Positions 5,810 through 6,126 of a stretch of 6,126 nucleotides of DNA are shown here, piece by piece (position 1 is the stretch's first letter; every line of letters begins with the position of its first letter). This stretch comes from Candidatus Rokuibacteriota bacterium (lineage in GTDB: Bacteria > Methylomirabilota > Methylomirabilia > Rokubacteriales > JACPHL01). Under the pieces are notes generated by a model, which was not told the DNA's origin, did no database searches, and saw only the letters and a program-made list of their open reading frames with translations. The stretch is taken from assembly GCA_016188625.1 (NCBI GenBank), contig JACPHL010000099.1, forward strand, positions 1-6,126, read 5' to 3'. The translations under genes were made by a program, and so were the position numbers.

Positions 5810-6126
5810 CCTCCTCCTCCCCCAGGTACGCCTGGTGGACCTGCGGATCGGCCTGGACCTCGGCCGGCGTCCCCTCGGCGATCTTCTCCCCGAAGTTCAG
5901 GACCGCCACCCGGTGGGAGATGTCCATGACGACCCCCATGTCGTGCTCCACCAGGAGGCAGGTCACCCGCCAGCGCTCCTCCTCGTTGACGTCGATGATG
6001 AAGCGGGCCATGTCCTCGACCGCCTCCAGGTTGAGCCCCGCCATGGGCTCGTCCAGGAGCAGGAGCCTGGGGTTGAGGGCCAGGGCCCGCGCCAGCTCCA
6101 CCCGCTTCTGGAGGCCGTAGGGGAGC
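5787..6126 (-). CDS. livG: LivG-type ABC transporter ATP-binding protein, C-terminal part (5' end beyond window)
   Basis: This is the C-terminal end of one of the two cytoplasmic ATPases of a Liv/HAAT importer; about 112 residues are present and the gene continues past the right edge. Reading starts at base 6125 with the ABC signature region LPYGLQKRVELARAL. The 'L(A/P)YG.Q.R.E.AR' form is typical of LivG, whereas LivF has SGGEQQ. Walker B follows (LLLLDEP, with the catalytic Glu), then the D-loop region MAGLN and the switch histidine in LLVEHDMGVVM. The end, FGEKIAEGTPAEVQADPQVHQAYLG, matches the usual LivG C-terminus and is followed by a short acidic tail, EEEDVYTSRR. Walker A lies outside the window. 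The last codons overlap the start of the ligase gene by 23 nt and contain its ribosome binding site, so the two are probably translationally coupled. LivG versus LivF is assigned from the signature and tail; the substrate is unknown. Confidence 0.95.
   Translation of the reverse strand, partial: LPYGLQKRVELARALALNPRLLLLDEPMAGLNLEAVEDMARFIIDVNEEERWRVTCLLVEHDMGVVMDISHRVAVLNFGEKIAEGTPAEVQADPQVHQAYLGEEEDVYTSRR
5811..5820 (-). promoter_or_regulatory. Ribosome binding site for the acyl-CoA ligase
   Basis: On the minus strand this reads GGAGGAGGAG, just before the ATG at 5809. The 5'-most GGAGG (5816-5820) sits 6 nt from the start codon, the expected spacing. The purine tract lies inside the final codons of livG (the Glu-Glu-Glu run), so it serves as both coding sequence and Shine-Dalgarno. 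It supports the ATG at 5809 as the ligase start. Confidence 0.75.

Noticed and set aside
1-6126. A wholly new system, mobile element, CRISPR array or defence island
   Set aside because: All coding sequence is explained by one recognisable transporter-ligase operon. No transposase, integrase, spaced repeats, tRNA or unknown conserved gene is present.

Overview
This window holds one operon, read entirely on the minus strand. It encodes a branched-chain amino acid-type (HAAT/Liv family) ABC importer with an acyl-CoA ligase gene inserted among the transporter genes. The order of transcription, from the right edge to the left, is: livG (ATPase, 5' part outside the window), AMP-forming acyl-CoA ligase, livH (permease), a 135-nt structured gap, livM (permease), a periplasmic solute-binding protein gene, and livF (second ATPase, 3' part outside the window). 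All four internal genes are intact, with no frameshift or broken gene.

The DNA is very GC-rich, with strong G/C preference at third codon positions. As a result the opposite strand carries long open frames with low-complexity, D/E/G/H/P/R-rich translations; I treat these as shadows. A signal-peptide-bearing binding protein fits a Gram-negative-type envelope. The architecture (Liv importer plus an embedded long-chain-type acyl-CoA synthetase) and base composition suit a high-GC soil or subsurface bacterium, for example Methylomirabilota/Rokubacteria, a deltaproteobacterial lineage or a beta/alphaproteobacterium. The sequence alone does not settle which.

The genes are tightly packed. livG overlaps the ligase by 23 nt, the ligase and livH share one base (TGATG), livM and the binding-protein gene are 19 nt apart, and the binding-protein gene and livF are 25 nt apart. 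The one real gap, between livH and livM, contains three consecutive GC-rich hairpins. The loops of the two outer hairpins are perfectly complementary over 5 nt, and a 7-nt direct repeat lies at the two ends. This is the most unusual structure in the window.

Functionally, the binding protein would capture a small carboxylate or amino acid in the periplasm. LivH and LivM would form the membrane channel and LivG and LivF would power it. The ligase may convert the imported acid to its CoA thioester, trapping it and feeding it to catabolism. The substrate cannot be read from the sequence. I found no RNA genes, insertion sequences, CRISPR arrays, phage genes or defence genes. The operon promoter and terminator must lie outside the window.
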